A stretch of 64,000 bases of DNA from Telmatospirillum sp. J64-1 (lineage in GTDB: Bacteria; Pseudomonadota; Alphaproteobacteria; Rhodospirillales; Magnetospirillaceae): assembly GCF_006980715.1 (NCBI RefSeq), contig NZ_SBHN01000003.1, positions 62,001-126,000 on the forward strand, given 5' to 3'. The notes beneath the pieces were generated by a model. The model searched no databases and had not been told where the DNA came from. It saw only the letters and a program-made list of their open reading frames with translations. Positions 25,439 through 34,884 of this stretch are shown in pieces. Position 1 is the first letter of the stretch. Each line of letters begins with the position of its first letter. Position numbers and translations under genes: made by a program.

Positions 25439-25454
25439 TGGCATGGACCGTGCT
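25439..25454 (+). promoter_or_regulatory. Sigma-54 (-24/-12) promoter of glnB-glnA
   Basis: TGGCATGGACCGTGCT matches TGGCAC-N5-TTGCW with GG and GC twelve bases apart; two positions differ from consensus. It ends about 55 nt before the glnB start. Nitrogen-regulated sigma-54 promoters in front of glnBA are well known in Alphaproteobacteria. Confidence 0.65.
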
Positions 25455-25503
25455 ACATGATTGCTGCGTGTTGACGCCCGGTTCAACGAGCAGCAGAGAC
25501 TAG

Positions 25504-25848
<345 letters not shown>

Positions 25849-25951
25849 GCCGACGCATCCGCCGGAGCGCGAGCCGCCGCGCCAGTGGATGAGTAACGCA
25901 AGGGGATAGCGGCTCGCCGTTCCATCACTTCACAAATACTGGGAATTTACC

Positions 25952-27367
25952 ATGTCCGACGTGAAAAAGGTCCTGGATATGATCAAGGAAAACGACGTCA
26001 AGTACGTCGATTTCCGCTTCACTGATCCCAAGGGCAAGTGGCAGCACACCGCCCAGCACGTCAGCACCGTCGATGAGGACCTGCTGACCGAGGGCATCAT
26101 GTTCGACGGTTCGTCGATCGCCGGCTGGAAGAGCATCGACCAGTCCGACATGATCCTGATGCCCGACCTGTCGACCGCGGTCATGGACCCCTTCGCCGCC
26201 CAGGCCCATCTGATCATCTTCTGCGACGTGGTCGAGCCCGCCACCGGCCAGCTCTACGACCGCGACCCCCGCTCCGTCGCCAAGCGCGCCATCAAGCACC
26301 TGGAATCCACCGGCATCGGCGACACCGCCTATTTCGGCCCGGAAGCTGAATTCTTCGTGTTCGACGACGTGCGCTATCAGGTCTCGATGGACCACGTCTT
26401 CTACAAGCTCGATTCCGAGGAAGGCCCCTACGCCACCGGCAAGGAATCGACCGAAGGCGCTCCGCAGCACGGCCACCGCATCCGCGTCAAGGGCGGTTAT
26501 TTCCCGGTTCCGCCGATCGACAGCCAAGTCGACATGCGCGCCGAGATGCTGACCGTGATGGGCGAGATGGGCCTGCCCATCGAGAAGCACCACCACGAAG
26601 TGGCCCCCTCGCAGTCGGAACTGGGCGTCAAGTTCGGCACCATGCTGCAGGCCGCCGACTGGATGCAGATCTACAAGTATGTCGTGCACAACGTCGCCCA
26701 TTCCTACGGCAAGTCGGCCACCTTCATGCCGAAGCCGATTTTCGGTGACAACGGCTCGGGCATGCACGTCCACCAGTCGATCTGGAAGGAAGGCAAGCCC
26801 CTCTTCGCCGGTTCGGGTTATGCCGACCTGTCGGACACCGCGCTGTACTACATCGGCGGCATCATCAAGCATGCCAAGGCGCTGAACGCCTTCACCAACC
26901 CGTCGACCAACAGCTACAAGCGCCTGGTCCCCGGCTTCGAAGCCCCGGTCCTGCTGGCCTATTCGGCCCGCAACCGCTCGGCCTCCTGCCGCATCCCCTA
27001 TGTCGCCTCGCCCAAGGGCAAGCGCGTTGAGATCCGCTTCCCCGATCCGTCCGCCAACCCCTATCTGGCCTTCGCCGCCATGATGATGGCCGGCCTGGAC
27101 GGCATCGAGAACAAGATCCATCCCGGCGACCCGATGGACAAGAACCTCTACGACCTGCCGCCGGAAGAACTGGCCACCGTCCCGACCGTGTGCGGCTCGC
27201 TGCGTGAAGCTCTCGAATCCCTGCGTGCCGACAGCGCCTTCCTGACCAAGGGCGACGTCTTCACCCAGGACTTCATCGACAGCTACATCGAGCTGAAGTA
27301 CGAGGAAGTCTACGCCTTCGAACACACCCCGCACCCGATCGAATTCCAGATGTACTATTCGGTCTAA
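25952..27367 (+). CDS. glnA: Glutamine synthetase type I
   Basis: The protein has 471 residues, the size of GSI-beta enzymes. Signatures: [25 protein letters not shown] (metal ligands), [17 protein letters not shown] (ATP region), [33 protein letters not shown] (active-site Arg residues) and the adenylylation loop [10 protein letters not shown] with its Tyr. It makes glutamine from glutamate, ammonia and ATP and is the main ammonium-assimilating enzyme. It forms a dodecamer regulated by adenylylation via the PII protein encoded just upstream. A strong terminator follows. Confidence 0.97.
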   Translation: MSDVKKVLDMIKENDVKYVDFRFTDPKGKWQHTAQHVSTVDEDLLTEGIMFDGSSIAGWKSIDQSDMILMPDLSTAVMDPFAAQAHLIIFCDVVEPATGQLYDRDPRSVAKRAIKHLESTGIGDTAYFGPEAEFFVFDDVRYQVSMDHVFYKLDSEEGPYATGKESTEGAPQHGHRIRVKGGYFPVPPIDSQVDMRAEMLTVMGEMGLPIEKHHHEVAPSQSELGVKFGTMLQAADWMQIYKYVVHNVAHSYGKSATFMPKPIFGDNGSGMHVHQSIWKEGKPLFAGSGYADLSDTALYYIGGIIKHAKALNAFTNPSTNSYKRLVPGFEAPVLLAYSARNRSASCRIPYVASPKGKRVEIRFPDPSANPYLAFAAMMMAGLDGIENKIHPGDPMDKNLYDLPPEELATVPTVCGSLREALESLRADSAFLTKGDVFTQDFIDSYIELKYEEVYAFEHTPHPIEFQMYYSV

Positions 27368-27439
27368 TCCGAATAAGCCCATCTGCGGCTTCCACCGCCC
27401 CGGCAACGGGGTGGGGGACCAGTCAGGATCGAAACATGG

Positions 27440-27473
27440 AAAACCCCTGCCGCCTGATGACGGCAGGGGTTTT
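27440..27473 (+). terminator. Terminator of the glnBA operon
   Basis: AAAACCCCTGCCG / CGGCAGGGGTTTT, a perfect 13-bp stem with an 8-nt loop and T-rich 3' side, 73 nt after the glnA stop. The A-rich left arm makes it work in both directions. Confidence 0.92.
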
Positions 27474-27579
27474 CTCTTTGTCGAGCGAGCTCCGGGCACC
27501 ACCAAAACCTATCCGAGAAAAGAACCGGAACATCATGCTCTAGACGGCGTTAGCCAGAGGACATTCCAAGGAGGTCCCC

Positions 27580-27846
27580 ATGAGCAAATCCCCCCTCGGC
27601 TTCGCCTTGATCCTCTCCCTCGCCTTTGCCCCGGTCGCCACCAAGGCGGAGGACCGTCCTCCGACCCCCGAGGAGCGGGCACAGATCGAGGAGGTTCTGA
27701 AGACGGAAGGCTACACCCGCTGGGACAGCATCGAGCTTGACGATAGCGGCGTGTGGGAGGTCCAGGACGCCATTGCCGCAGACGGGCAGGAATACGACCT
27801 CATCCTCGATCAGCAATTCCGCATCATCCGCCAGGATCCCGACTGA
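27580..27846 (+). CDS. Small secreted PepSY-like protein
   Basis: The protein has 88 residues: a Sec signal peptide (MSKSPLGFALILSLAFAPVATKA) then a compact domain reading TPEERAQIEEVLKTEGY, WDSIELDDSGVWEVQDAIAADGQEYDLILD, which has the helix-strand-strand pattern of PepSY/PepSY-like periplasmic domains. Such domains are linked to protease inhibition or sensing; no specific role can be given. It starts behind CCAAGGAGGTCCCC and is followed by a bidirectional terminator. Confidence 0.78.
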   Translation: MSKSPLGFALILSLAFAPVATKAEDRPPTPEERAQIEEVLKTEGYTRWDSIELDDSGVWEVQDAIAADGQEYDLILDQQFRIIRQDPD

Positions 27847-27881
27847 GCCCCCCGGGCGCGCGGAAAGCAGGACCCGGAATC

Positions 27882-27912
27882 GGAAACGGCGCCGCATATG
27901 GGCGCCGTTTCC
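27882..27912. terminator. Bidirectional terminator between PepSY-like gene and chemoreceptor
   Basis: Perfect 12-bp stem GGAAACGGCGCC / GGCGCCGTTTCC with a 7-nt loop. It sits 36 nt after the plus-strand gene and 23 nt after the end of the minus-strand chemoreceptor gene, so it can serve both. Confidence 0.85.
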
Positions 27913-27934
27913 TTGTTCCCTGATGCCAATGCGA

Positions 27935-29950
27935 TCAGGCGGAACGGACTTGCCGCAGGAAGCTGTCGACTTCCCTCTTCAGCCTCTCGGCATTCTGGCC
28001 GAGCTGCGTAGTGGCCTGGACGACCTGTTCCGAGGCTGTGCCCGTCTCCCGGGCCGCCTGGGTCACGCCTACGATATTCGAGGACACCTCGCTGGTCCCC
28101 TGCGAGGCCTGCTGGACGTTGCGCGCGATCTCGTTGGTTGCCGCGTTCTGCTCCTCGACGGCACTGGCGATGCCAGCCGAAGTCTCGCTGATCTCGGTGA
28201 TGACCTCGGCGATCTGCTTGATGGCTTCCACCGCGCTGTGGGTTTCGGTCTGGACGTCGGAGATCTGGCGGCTGATTTCCTCGGTCGCCTTTGACGTCTG
28301 GTTGGCCAGCGATTTCACTTCGTTGGCGACGACGGCGAAGCCCTTGCCCGCCTCGCCTGCGCGCGCGGCCTCGATCGTGGCGTTCAGCGCCAGCAGGTTG
28401 GTCTGGCTGGCGATGTCGTTGATCAGGCTGACCACTTCCCCGATCCGTTCCGCCGCCTGCGCCAGCTTCTGCATGACTTCGCGCGTCTCGCCGGCTTTTT
28501 CCGCCGCGTTCTGGGCGGTGGCGGTGGAGCTTTCGACTTGGCGGGCGATCTCGCGGATCGAGCTCGACAGCTCCTCCGCCGCGCCCGCAACCGTCTGGAC
28601 ATTGGCCGAGGCCTGTTCGGCAGCGGCCGCGACATTGGTGGATTGGCGCGTCGTCTCTTCCGAAACGGACGCCATCGACTGGGCCATGGCCTCCATCTGG
28701 GTCGCCGCCGACAGCACATTGGTAATGACGGCACCGACGCTGTCCTCGAAGGACGCCGCCAGCTTCTCCATCTCCGCCTTCTTCTCGGCCTCGGCCCGCT
28801 TCTTCGCCTCTTCCTGCTCGGCCTCCATCCGCTTGACGCGGATCGCATTCTCCTTGAAGACCTGCACCGCCTGGGCCATGACACCAATCTCGTCCTTGTG
28901 ATTGGTCGCCGGAACGATGGTATCCAGCTTACCGGCGGCCAGGGACGTCATCGCGGCGGTCATCCCGCCGATCGGCCGGACGATACCCGCGGAGATGAGG
29001 ACGGCCGTTACGCCGCCGAGCACGATCGCGATACCGGCAACGGTCAGGATAGTGAACTGCATTGTCCGGCCTTGATTGAGCGTCGTGGTCAGGACATTGG
29101 CAAGCTGCTCACCCTGCTGCCGCTTGGTTTCCAGCACGGTCTCGGTGAAGTCCCTGCCCTGCTGGACCATGGCCTGGTCCATGAGGCGATCGGCATCGAA
29201 GGCGATCCGGCTGATCTCCTGGAAGGCCTTCCTGTATTCTTCCGACAGGTCGACCGTCTCGCGGATCAGGCCGCTCCACTGGCTTTGGTTCAGGAAGCCG
29301 TCAAGCTCGCGCATCCGCTCGACGAAAAGATCGAGATATCTTTCCGTCTCCTGGGCCAGATCCTGCGTAGGAGTATCCAGGAAACGATAGGCAGACAATT
29401 GCGCCAGCATGAACGCCTCGCGAGCGGAACCAGCCCTGACGGCAAGCGAAGGCAATTGCTCCCGCGCGGTCTCGTCCACGAACTGCGTCAGCTTCTCCCG
29501 GGCTCGGGGCGCCAAGGCGTCCAAGGCCTCCATCCTTTTCTCATCCTGAAGCATGTAGAGCCTGGCCGCCTGATTGAATGTGAGGGCAAAGGCATCCAAT
29601 TGCTGCTGCAGGTTCTGCAGGAGAGTCCTGCGGCCCTCGGCGCGCGTGGCGTTGATAAGGGCAGAAATCCGTTCCTGCAGGGCATCCTTCTGCCGGTTCA
29701 CCTCGGCGATCCGGTCATCATCCACGTTCAGCCGGAACAGGGCGACATCCCGGCGCAGTTCCGTGACGTCGTTCTGGATTTCCGTCAGCGTGACCGTGTT
29801 CCTCGAAACGCGCGCATAATCCTGAAGACTGGTGAGACTGCTGCTTCCAGTCATCCAACTGCCCGCAGCCAGCCCCACCAGGAGCAGCAGCACGACAAGG
29901 AAACCGAGGGCGATACGCGTTCCGACCTTTAGCCTCGACATAAATTCCAT
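27935..29950 (-). CDS. Methyl-accepting chemotaxis protein
   Basis: The protein has 671 residues. A membrane helix (about 13-35) is followed by a roughly 280-residue helical periplasmic sensor, a second membrane helix ([23 protein letters not shown], near 305-327), HAMP ([22 protein letters not shown]) and the cytoplasmic signalling domain with hairpin tip [41 protein letters not shown]. The sensor is longer than a simple four-helix bundle and could be of the helical bimodular type. An alternative start is the ATG at 29941 ([14 protein letters not shown]). It signals through CheW/CheA to the flagellar motor; the ligand is unknown. Confidence 0.95.
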   Translation of the reverse strand: MEFMSRLKVGTRIALGFLVVLLLLVGLAAGSWMTGSSSLTSLQDYARVSRNTVTLTEIQNDVTELRRDVALFRLNVDDDRIAEVNRQKDALQERISALINATRAEGRRTLLQNLQQQLDAFALTFNQAARLYMLQDEKRMEALDALAPRAREKLTQFVDETAREQLPSLAVRAGSAREAFMLAQLSAYRFLDTPTQDLAQETERYLDLFVERMRELDGFLNQSQWSGLIRETVDLSEEYRKAFQEISRIAFDADRLMDQAMVQQGRDFTETVLETKRQQGEQLANVLTTTLNQGRTMQFTILTVAGIAIVLGGVTAVLISAGIVRPIGGMTAAMTSLAAGKLDTIVPATNHKDEIGVMAQAVQVFKENAIRVKRMEAEQEEAKKRAEAEKKAEMEKLAASFEDSVGAVITNVLSAATQMEAMAQSMASVSEETTRQSTNVAAAAEQASANVQTVAGAAEELSSSIREIARQVESSTATAQNAAEKAGETREVMQKLAQAAERIGEVVSLINDIASQTNLLALNATIEAARAGEAGKGFAVVANEVKSLANQTSKATEEISRQISDVQTETHSAVEAIKQIAEVITEISETSAGIASAVEEQNAATNEIARNVQQASQGTSEVSSNIVGVTQAARETGTASEQVVQATTQLGQNAERLKREVDSFLRQVRSA

Positions 29951-30293
29951 GGAAGGTCTTAGATCCCATTAAAAGGAAAAATTTTATAGAAAAGGGAGGA
30001 ATCCTCTTTTCCCGTCAGCTGAAAAATAACAAGAACTCACCTCGACTCGCCAGGGGAACATAACCACAGAAACAGCAAAACATTTGCACAACCATTGCGC
30101 ATAAACTCGGCACAATGATTTATCCAGAGTAAACCACATATCTCATCTGGTCATTTTGCGAAATAGACTTCAAAGAATTATGGATAATGCTTGTTCCCCA
30201 AGGAACTCTCCGGCCTCTCGCGCCATTAGCACAGCATGAGAAGACGAGCCGGCCCGCGCATCATTCCGGGCCGACAGGAAAGGAGGGGGTTCC
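29951..30293. other. AT-rich gap between chemoreceptor and DUF421 gene
   Basis: 343 bp, clearly more AT-rich than the flanks (especially 29960-30190). It must hold two divergent promoters. I see no convincing flagellar sigma-28 promoter in front of the chemoreceptor, no ORF with coding character and no repeat. Confidence 0.45.
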
Positions 30294-30794
30294 ATGGAAA
30301 AACTCTTCTCCGTCAAATGGGCGGAGATGTTCATCCCAAGTCACGCCATCCTGGACATCATGGTGAGAGGGACGTTCATGTACCTCTCCCTGTTCATCAT
30401 CCTGCGGTTCTTTCTCAAGCGGCAAACAGGGGAAGTCGGTATCGCCGACCTGCTGGTCATCGTCCTGATCGCCGATGCGGCGCAGAACGCCATGGCCGCG
30501 GAATACAAATCCGTCACCGAAGGCATCGTCCTGGTCGGCACCATCGTCTTCTGGAACATCGCCGTCGACTGGCTGGGCTACACCTTCCCCCGCCTCCAAT
30601 GGCTCACCCGCCCCTCTCCTCTCTGCCTGATCCGGAACGGCCAACTGAACCGCCGCAACATGCGACGGGAATACATCACCGAAGAGGAATTGATGGCCGA
30701 ACTCCGCCAGCAAGGCGTATCGAGCCCGGAGGAAGTTCAAGAAGCCTATATGGAAGGGGATGGCCGGGTCAGCGTCGTGAAGAAGGATCGATGA
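30294..30794 (+). CDS. DUF421 (YetF/YdfS-like) membrane protein
   Basis: The protein has 166 residues. Three hydrophobic segments at the N-terminus (about 22-43, 47-70 and 75-97) are followed by a small cytoplasmic domain with the family's CLIRNGQLNRRNMRREYITEEELMAELRQQG pattern. YetF/YdfS-type proteins occur in many bacteria with no settled function; in Bacillus they are tied to the spore envelope. The start follows GGAAAGGAGGGGGTTCC. Single gene. Confidence 0.85.
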   Translation: MEKLFSVKWAEMFIPSHAILDIMVRGTFMYLSLFIILRFFLKRQTGEVGIADLLVIVLIADAAQNAMAAEYKSVTEGIVLVGTIVFWNIAVDWLGYTFPRLQWLTRPSPLCLIRNGQLNRRNMRREYITEEELMAELRQQGVSSPEEVQEAYMEGDGRVSVVKKDR

Positions 30795-30818
30795 CGCCGC
30801 ACCAGAAGCCGAAAGCCC

Positions 30819-31304
30819 TCATTGCCCGGCAGCGAAGGTCAGCAGAGCCGCTGCCGCGAGTGCCGCCACGGTGCGGGCGTGGTTCCATTTCGTCCAGGCG
30901 GCAAGATAATGCGTCCATTCCGCTTCGAGACGCGGATCGGAAGGTGGAAGCCGGGCCAGCCTCTTGTTCAGCGGGACATTGAAGAAGACCGTCACGCCGA
31001 TCGAACCGCCGAGATAGAGAAGCATCGCGGCCAGGGCGGCAAGAGAGGACGCCTCTCCCGGCGAGGCCAAGGCGGCAATCCCGAGCAGCAGGCAGAGGAT
31101 GCCGCTGCCGAAAAAGGCGGTGAAGAACAGCGGGTTGAGCACCGTCACATTGATGCTTTGCATCGCCGCCGCGCCGCTCTCCACCGGCAGGCGCGCCAGT
31201 CCCCGCATGACGAAATTCGAGAAGGCGAAGAAGATCCCGCCCACCAGTCCCGTGCCGGTCGCTGCCATGATCAGCAGAATGAACGTCACGTCGTCGGTCA
31301 TCAC
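30819..31304 (-). CDS. DUF1772 (anthrone oxygenase-like) membrane protein
   Basis: The protein has 161 residues and four hydrophobic helices. Family pattern: GLVGGIFFAFSNFVMRGLARLP near the N-terminus, INVTVLNPLFFTAFFGSG, GGSIGVTVFFNVPLNKRLARL and a final WTKWNHARTVAALAAAALL. The family includes fungal anthrone oxygenases, but most bacterial members are uncharacterised. It is codirectional with the transporter gene encoded upstream on this strand only in the sense of sharing orientation; no operon is evident. Confidence 0.8.
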   Translation of the reverse strand: MMTDDVTFILLIMAATGTGLVGGIFFAFSNFVMRGLARLPVESGAAAMQSINVTVLNPLFFTAFFGSGILCLLLGIAALASPGEASSLAALAAMLLYLGGSIGVTVFFNVPLNKRLARLPPSDPRLEAEWTHYLAAWTKWNHARTVAALAAAALLTFAAGQ

Positions 31305-31359
31305 CGCATCCAGCCCGATCCGTGGGAAAAGGAACTCTCTGTTCTATCTCAAGCCGCGC

Positions 31360-33204
31360 CTAGAGTGGAAGCAGCCAGGGGACCAGGATGACGGTCGTGA
31401 CGAGCGCGACCAGGGTGAAGGGAACACCGATCTTCACGAAGTCGCCGAAGGTGTAATTACCCGGCCCGATCACCAGCGTGTTCACGGGCGACGATACCGG
31501 CGTCATGAAGGCGGCCGAGGCCGCGAGCGCGACAGTCATGGCGAAGGGATAGGGAGAGGCCTGCAATTCATGGGCGACCGCCAGGGCGACCGGCGCCATC
31601 AGCACGGCCGTCGCGGTATTCGAGATGAACAGCCCGAAGACGGCGGTGATGGCGAACAGGCTGGCGAGCACGAAACGCGGACTGGCCTCACCGACGAAGG
31701 ACAGCAAGGCCGATGCCGCCATGTCCACGCCCCCCGTCTTCTGCAACGCGATCGAAAAAGGCAGCATGCCGACGATCAGCACCAGGCTCTGCCAGTGGAT
31801 CGAGCGATAGGAACTGTCGAGGTCGACGCAGCGCATCAGCCCCAGCAGCAGACAGCCAATCAAGGCGGCTTGGACGTTGGGCACGATGCCGCTCACCATC
31901 AGCCCGACGACCACCGCCAGGGCGATCAAGGCATGCGGCGCGCGCGAAGCCGCCGGGACGACTTCGTCCAGTTCCGCCGGAAGAGTGAGGACGATCATGT
32001 CCTTGGAACTGGCCTGTAGCCGACGGATCGCCTTCCACGACCCGATGAGCAGCAGCGTGTCGCCGGCCTTCAGCTTCTCGTCCAGCAGGCTGTTCTTCAA
32101 GGCAGTGCTGCCGCGCCGCAAGCCGACGACATTCAGCCCGTATTCCGACCGGAACCGGGCACTGACGACCGTCTTGCCGATCAGTTTCGAGGTAGTCGGC
32201 AGCATCACCTCGACCATGCCGATCTCCTGCGACCGGTCGGAGAAGTAATTGCCGGTCAGAGGCAGCTTCCTGAGACGGAAACGCGCGTAGACCTCCTCGA
32301 TGTCGATGGTCGGGGCGACCAGGTCGAGATACAGGACGTCACCGGCATAGACTTCAGTCTGAGCCGTCGGAGAGACGAATTTGTGGCCGAAACGGCTGTT
32401 ATGTTCGAGCGCGATGATATTCACGCCCGAGCTGCTCCTGAGATTGAGCTCTTCCAGGGTCTTGCCGACCAGAGGCGAATCGGGCGCGACGCGCAGCCGG
32501 TATTCCCGCTCGGCCAGCCCATACTCCCTGATCCAGTCGGCCAGACGAGGCTGCTTGCTGCCCGCAACGGTTTCGGCCTCCCCCTTGGTCAGCCAGCGGC
32601 GGGCAAAAAGCATGTACAGGATGCCCAGGGCCAGCAACGGCAGGCCGAAGGGCGTGATGCTGAAGAAATGAAAGCCGTCATAGCCGTGACGGATCAGTTC
32701 GCTGTTGACCACCAGATTGGGCGCCGTCGCGACCAGGGTCATCATGCCGCTGATCAGCGCGGCGACGCTCAGCGGCATCATCAAGCGCCCCGGGGCGATC
32801 TTCATGTTGTGCGCGATGCGCAGGACCACCGGGATGAAGATGGCCACGACGCCGGTCGAACTCATCATCGACCCGATCCCGGCCACGATGACCATCAGCA
32901 GGATGAGCAGCCGGGTCTCGCTGGCCCCCGCCCGCGAGATCAGGAAATCCCCCAGCCGTTGCGCGACCCCGGTCCGCACCAGTCCTTCCCCGATGACGAA
33001 CAAGGCCGCGATCAGGATGATGTTGGGATCGCTGAATCCCGACAAGGCCTCGTTCATGCTGATCACGCCGGTCAGCGGCAGCACCGTCATCATGATCAGC
33101 GCCACGGCATCCATGCGCGGCTTGTTGACGGCGAACATGGCGATGGCGACGGCAAGCAGCGCCAGGACGATGGTCAAGTCGGAAATCATTTTATTGTAAT
33201 TCAT
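31360..33204 (-). CDS. SLC13/DASS-family anion transporter with two TrkA-C domains
   Basis: The protein has about 614 residues from the ATG at 33204 (MNYNKMISDLTIV); another ATG at 33189 is possible. N-terminal helices carry FSDPNIILIAALFVIGEGLVRTGVAQRLGDF and the SSTGVVAIFIPVVLRIA helix-break motif; two TrkA-C (RCK_C) domains lie centrally (about 215-385); the second helical half ends with SNTATAVLMAPVALAVAHEL and TPVSSPVNTLVIGPGNY. Proteins of this layout (YfbS/SdcS-like) move dicarboxylates, sulfate or similar anions. The substrate is not determined. Single gene, convergent with nothing directly downstream but the DUF1772 gene on the same strand. Confidence 0.88.
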   Translation of the reverse strand: MNYNKMISDLTIVLALLAVAIAMFAVNKPRMDAVALIMMTVLPLTGVISMNEALSGFSDPNIILIAALFVIGEGLVRTGVAQRLGDFLISRAGASETRLLILLMVIVAGIGSMMSSTGVVAIFIPVVLRIAHNMKIAPGRLMMPLSVAALISGMMTLVATAPNLVVNSELIRHGYDGFHFFSITPFGLPLLALGILYMLFARRWLTKGEAETVAGSKQPRLADWIREYGLAEREYRLRVAPDSPLVGKTLEELNLRSSSGVNIIALEHNSRFGHKFVSPTAQTEVYAGDVLYLDLVAPTIDIEEVYARFRLRKLPLTGNYFSDRSQEIGMVEVMLPTTSKLIGKTVVSARFRSEYGLNVVGLRRGSTALKNSLLDEKLKAGDTLLLIGSWKAIRRLQASSKDMIVLTLPAELDEVVPAASRAPHALIALAVVVGLMVSGIVPNVQAALIGCLLLGLMRCVDLDSSYRSIHWQSLVLIVGMLPFSIALQKTGGVDMAASALLSFVGEASPRFVLASLFAITAVFGLFISNTATAVLMAPVALAVAHELQASPYPFAMTVALAASAAFMTPVSSPVNTLVIGPGNYTFGDFVKIGVPFTLVALVTTVILVPWLLPL

Positions 33205-33397
33205 CTCGACGGGCTGGGGACGAGATACTATGTCACGACCCATAAAAAGGGAAGATCACTTGCCCAGCCAGTAGAGAGCTCCCTATGCCACGATCTGTTC
33301 AGAAGAAATTCTGGCAAGGAACAGATGTGCGCCCCGCCCGGCGACAGGGATGCGCCACTTTCTCCAGAACAGCCCCGGCCTGCGGCGGACAATAGAA

Positions 33398-33426
33398 AGC
33401 CCCGGAAACGGCACGCTTCCGGGGCT
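33398..33426 (-). terminator. Terminator hairpin of the PhnA/YjdM gene
   Basis: AGCCCCGGAA / TTCCGGGGCT, a perfect 10-bp stem with a 9-nt loop, 46 nt downstream of the stop; on the minus strand it is followed by TTCTATTGT. Confidence 0.75.
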
Positions 33427-33472
33427 CTCACCGAGGGCACTCGAAGTGCTCGGGCGGCAGACGGCATTCCTG

Positions 33473-33829
33473 CTATGCCTTCTTGACGAATTCCGACTTC
33501 AGGTTCATCGCGCCGATCCCCTCGATCTTGCAGGCGATGTTGTGGCCATCGGCGCCGTCCGTCAGGCGGATATTCTTCACTTTGGTGCCGCCTTTGACGA
33601 CCAGGGACGAACCCTTGACCTTCAGATCCTTGATGACGGTCACGCTGTCGCCATCGGCAAGCACATTGCCGTTGGCATCCTTGACCACATCCTCGTCCGC
33701 CCCTGTGGCAGAGGCCGCAGCATCCAGCTGGTCCCATTCATGGGCGCATTCCGGACAGACCCACAGGCTGCCGTCCTGATACACATGCTCAGAACCGCAT
33801 TGGGGGCATTTCACGTCACTGTCCATCAT
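33473..33829 (-). CDS. yjdM: PhnA/YjdM family zinc-ribbon protein
   Basis: The protein has 118 residues. The N-terminal zinc ribbon has [21 protein letters not shown], then the conserved [29 protein letters not shown] block and a C-terminal [11 protein letters not shown]. The family was named after the phosphonate operon of E. coli but does not break down phosphonate itself; its role is unclear. It is the last complete host gene before the prophage boundary. Confidence 0.9.
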   Translation of the reverse strand: MMDSDVKCPQCGSEHVYQDGSLWVCPECAHEWDQLDAAASATGADEDVVKDANGNVLADGDSVTVIKDLKVKGSSLVVKGGTKVKNIRLTDGADGHNIACKIEGIGAMNLKSEFVKKA

Positions 33830-33869
33830 CGACCTCGTTGTTCATGGGCCAGCTTTGCTCTGTTAACGC

Positions 33870-33901
33870 AAAGGCCGGCTGGGATACCCCAACCGGCCTT
33901 T
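33870..33901. terminator. Hairpin terminator beside the tRNA-Lys remnant
   Basis: AAAGGCCGG / CCGGCCTTT with a 14-nt loop (loop itself partly self-complementary). It lies 30 nt downstream of the tRNA-Lys 3' end on the minus strand and is probably the tRNA's original terminator, left in place when the prophage inserted. Confidence 0.7.
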
Positions 33902-33930
33902 GGTCAACCCCTTGCGGGGCTATCGAATTT

Positions 33931-33976
33931 TGGTGGGCGCACAAGGACTCGAACCTTGGACCCGCTGATTAAGAGT
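33931..33976 (-). other. Attachment site: 3' half of tRNA-Lys(CTT) with CCA
   Basis: The minus strand reads CTCTTAATCAGCGGGTCC, then AAGGTTCGAGTCCTTGTGCGCCCACCA. This is the 3' side of a tRNA from the anticodon CTT through the T arm to CCA. The 5' half (D arm and anticodon stem 5' strand) is missing; unrelated DNA begins right after the loop. This is the typical scar of integration in a tRNA 3' end; the intact tRNA-Lys should be at the other prophage end. Confidence 0.85.
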
Positions 33977-34062
33977 TGTCTGATTTTTCTAATTTTGTCA
34001 ATGATAGTTTGCAGATTTCAGCGGGTTTCTCGGGCGCGAAGAATCAATGGGTTACAAAGATA

Positions 34063-34170
34063 GTGCAAACCAAAATTAGCCGTCTTCTACCCGCCCTCCT
34101 CCTCATCTCGGGCCCCGCCCTAGCTCACCCCGGCGGACTCGATGCCCATGGGATTACGGACCTCGCATGA
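34063..34170 (+). pseudogene. Truncated YHYH-domain secreted protein
   Basis: A GTG-started frame gives a signal peptide and ISRLLPALLLISGPALA, then HPGGLDAHG, the usual opening of small YHYH-type secreted proteins, which then continue with cysteine/histidine pairs. Here the sequence stops after a further five residues (ITDLA), with none of the expected CH...YHCH part in any frame. It is likely a relic next to the attachment site. Confidence 0.5.
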
Positions 34171-34811
34171 AGATCAGGGCTGTGGGAGGGGCAGAGACAG
34201 ATAATGCAGCCCTCGGACATGGCATAGGGGAGCTGATAGAGATTCGCCGCATCGGGCTCAATGACCACGGTTTCGTCCGCACTGCGCGAAAAGTCGTGGA
34301 GTACATTGAACGCGGCATGGCACCGTATAGCAATGATTCGCCCTATAGGACTTGGCTTGCCGAAGCAGGCCGCCAAGCCAACGCGGGGGACCTAAGCCAG
34401 GTCCGTCTCGACGCCTGGAACCAAGTGCAGGCGGCGTTCGCCCGGCGCACCCGTGAAAGGTTCGACGCCCTGGATGCGTATGTCGCTTCGGTCGAGAATG
34501 GCGCCAGGCCTCAAGGGCGGTTGACTGAGGAGTTACGCGACCTATCGGGGAACCCGATATTCGCTCCTCTGTACGAGCGCTTTGAAGCCGCGCGCGGCAG
34601 CCGTCGTCAACTGCAAAGGGCGAGGGCAATTCGCCTCATTGAGGCTCTGGAGAATGGTGGCAGCAGCATGTTTGACCCGAGCATGTACGCCACCCTCAAC
34701 CGGAGTTCTCCCGACGGCCAGGGGATGTACGTTGACCTGCTCCCACGTTTTCAGGCCGCCGTTGCGAGTTGCAGTGCATTGCGGCCAAACTATAGGCGCA
34801 AGAAGGGATAA
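34167..34811 (+). CDS. Hypothetical prophage accessory protein
   Basis: 214 residues, soluble, rich in Arg, Ala and Glu and largely helical by composition. I recognise no domain. The ATG at 34167 has only a poor ribosome site; the internal ATG at 34317 (MAPYSNDSPYRTWLAEAGRQ) is an alternative start. Reverse-strand frames here look like shadows. The position next to the attachment site is typical for cargo genes. Function unknown. Confidence 0.5.
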   Translation: MKIRAVGGAETDNAALGHGIGELIEIRRIGLNDHGFVRTARKVVEYIERGMAPYSNDSPYRTWLAEAGRQANAGDLSQVRLDAWNQVQAAFARRTRERFDALDAYVASVENGARPQGRLTEELRDLSGNPIFAPLYERFEAARGSRRQLQRARAIRLIEALENGGSSMFDPSMYATLNRSSPDGQGMYVDLLPRFQAAVASCSALRPNYRRKKG

Positions 34812-34884
34812 GGGCGGCCATAGCGCGACCATCAACCATCCCGGTGAGCCCCAACTGACTGACGCGGCATCCTCCGCATACGGA

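Noticed and set aside
25925-27505. Minus-strand frame of 526 codons opposite glnA
   Set aside because: Shadow of a strongly biased gene; glnA is certain.
33931-33976. Complete tRNA gene at the prophage boundary
   Set aside because: Only the 3' half is present; no D arm or 5' acceptor strand follows on the right side.
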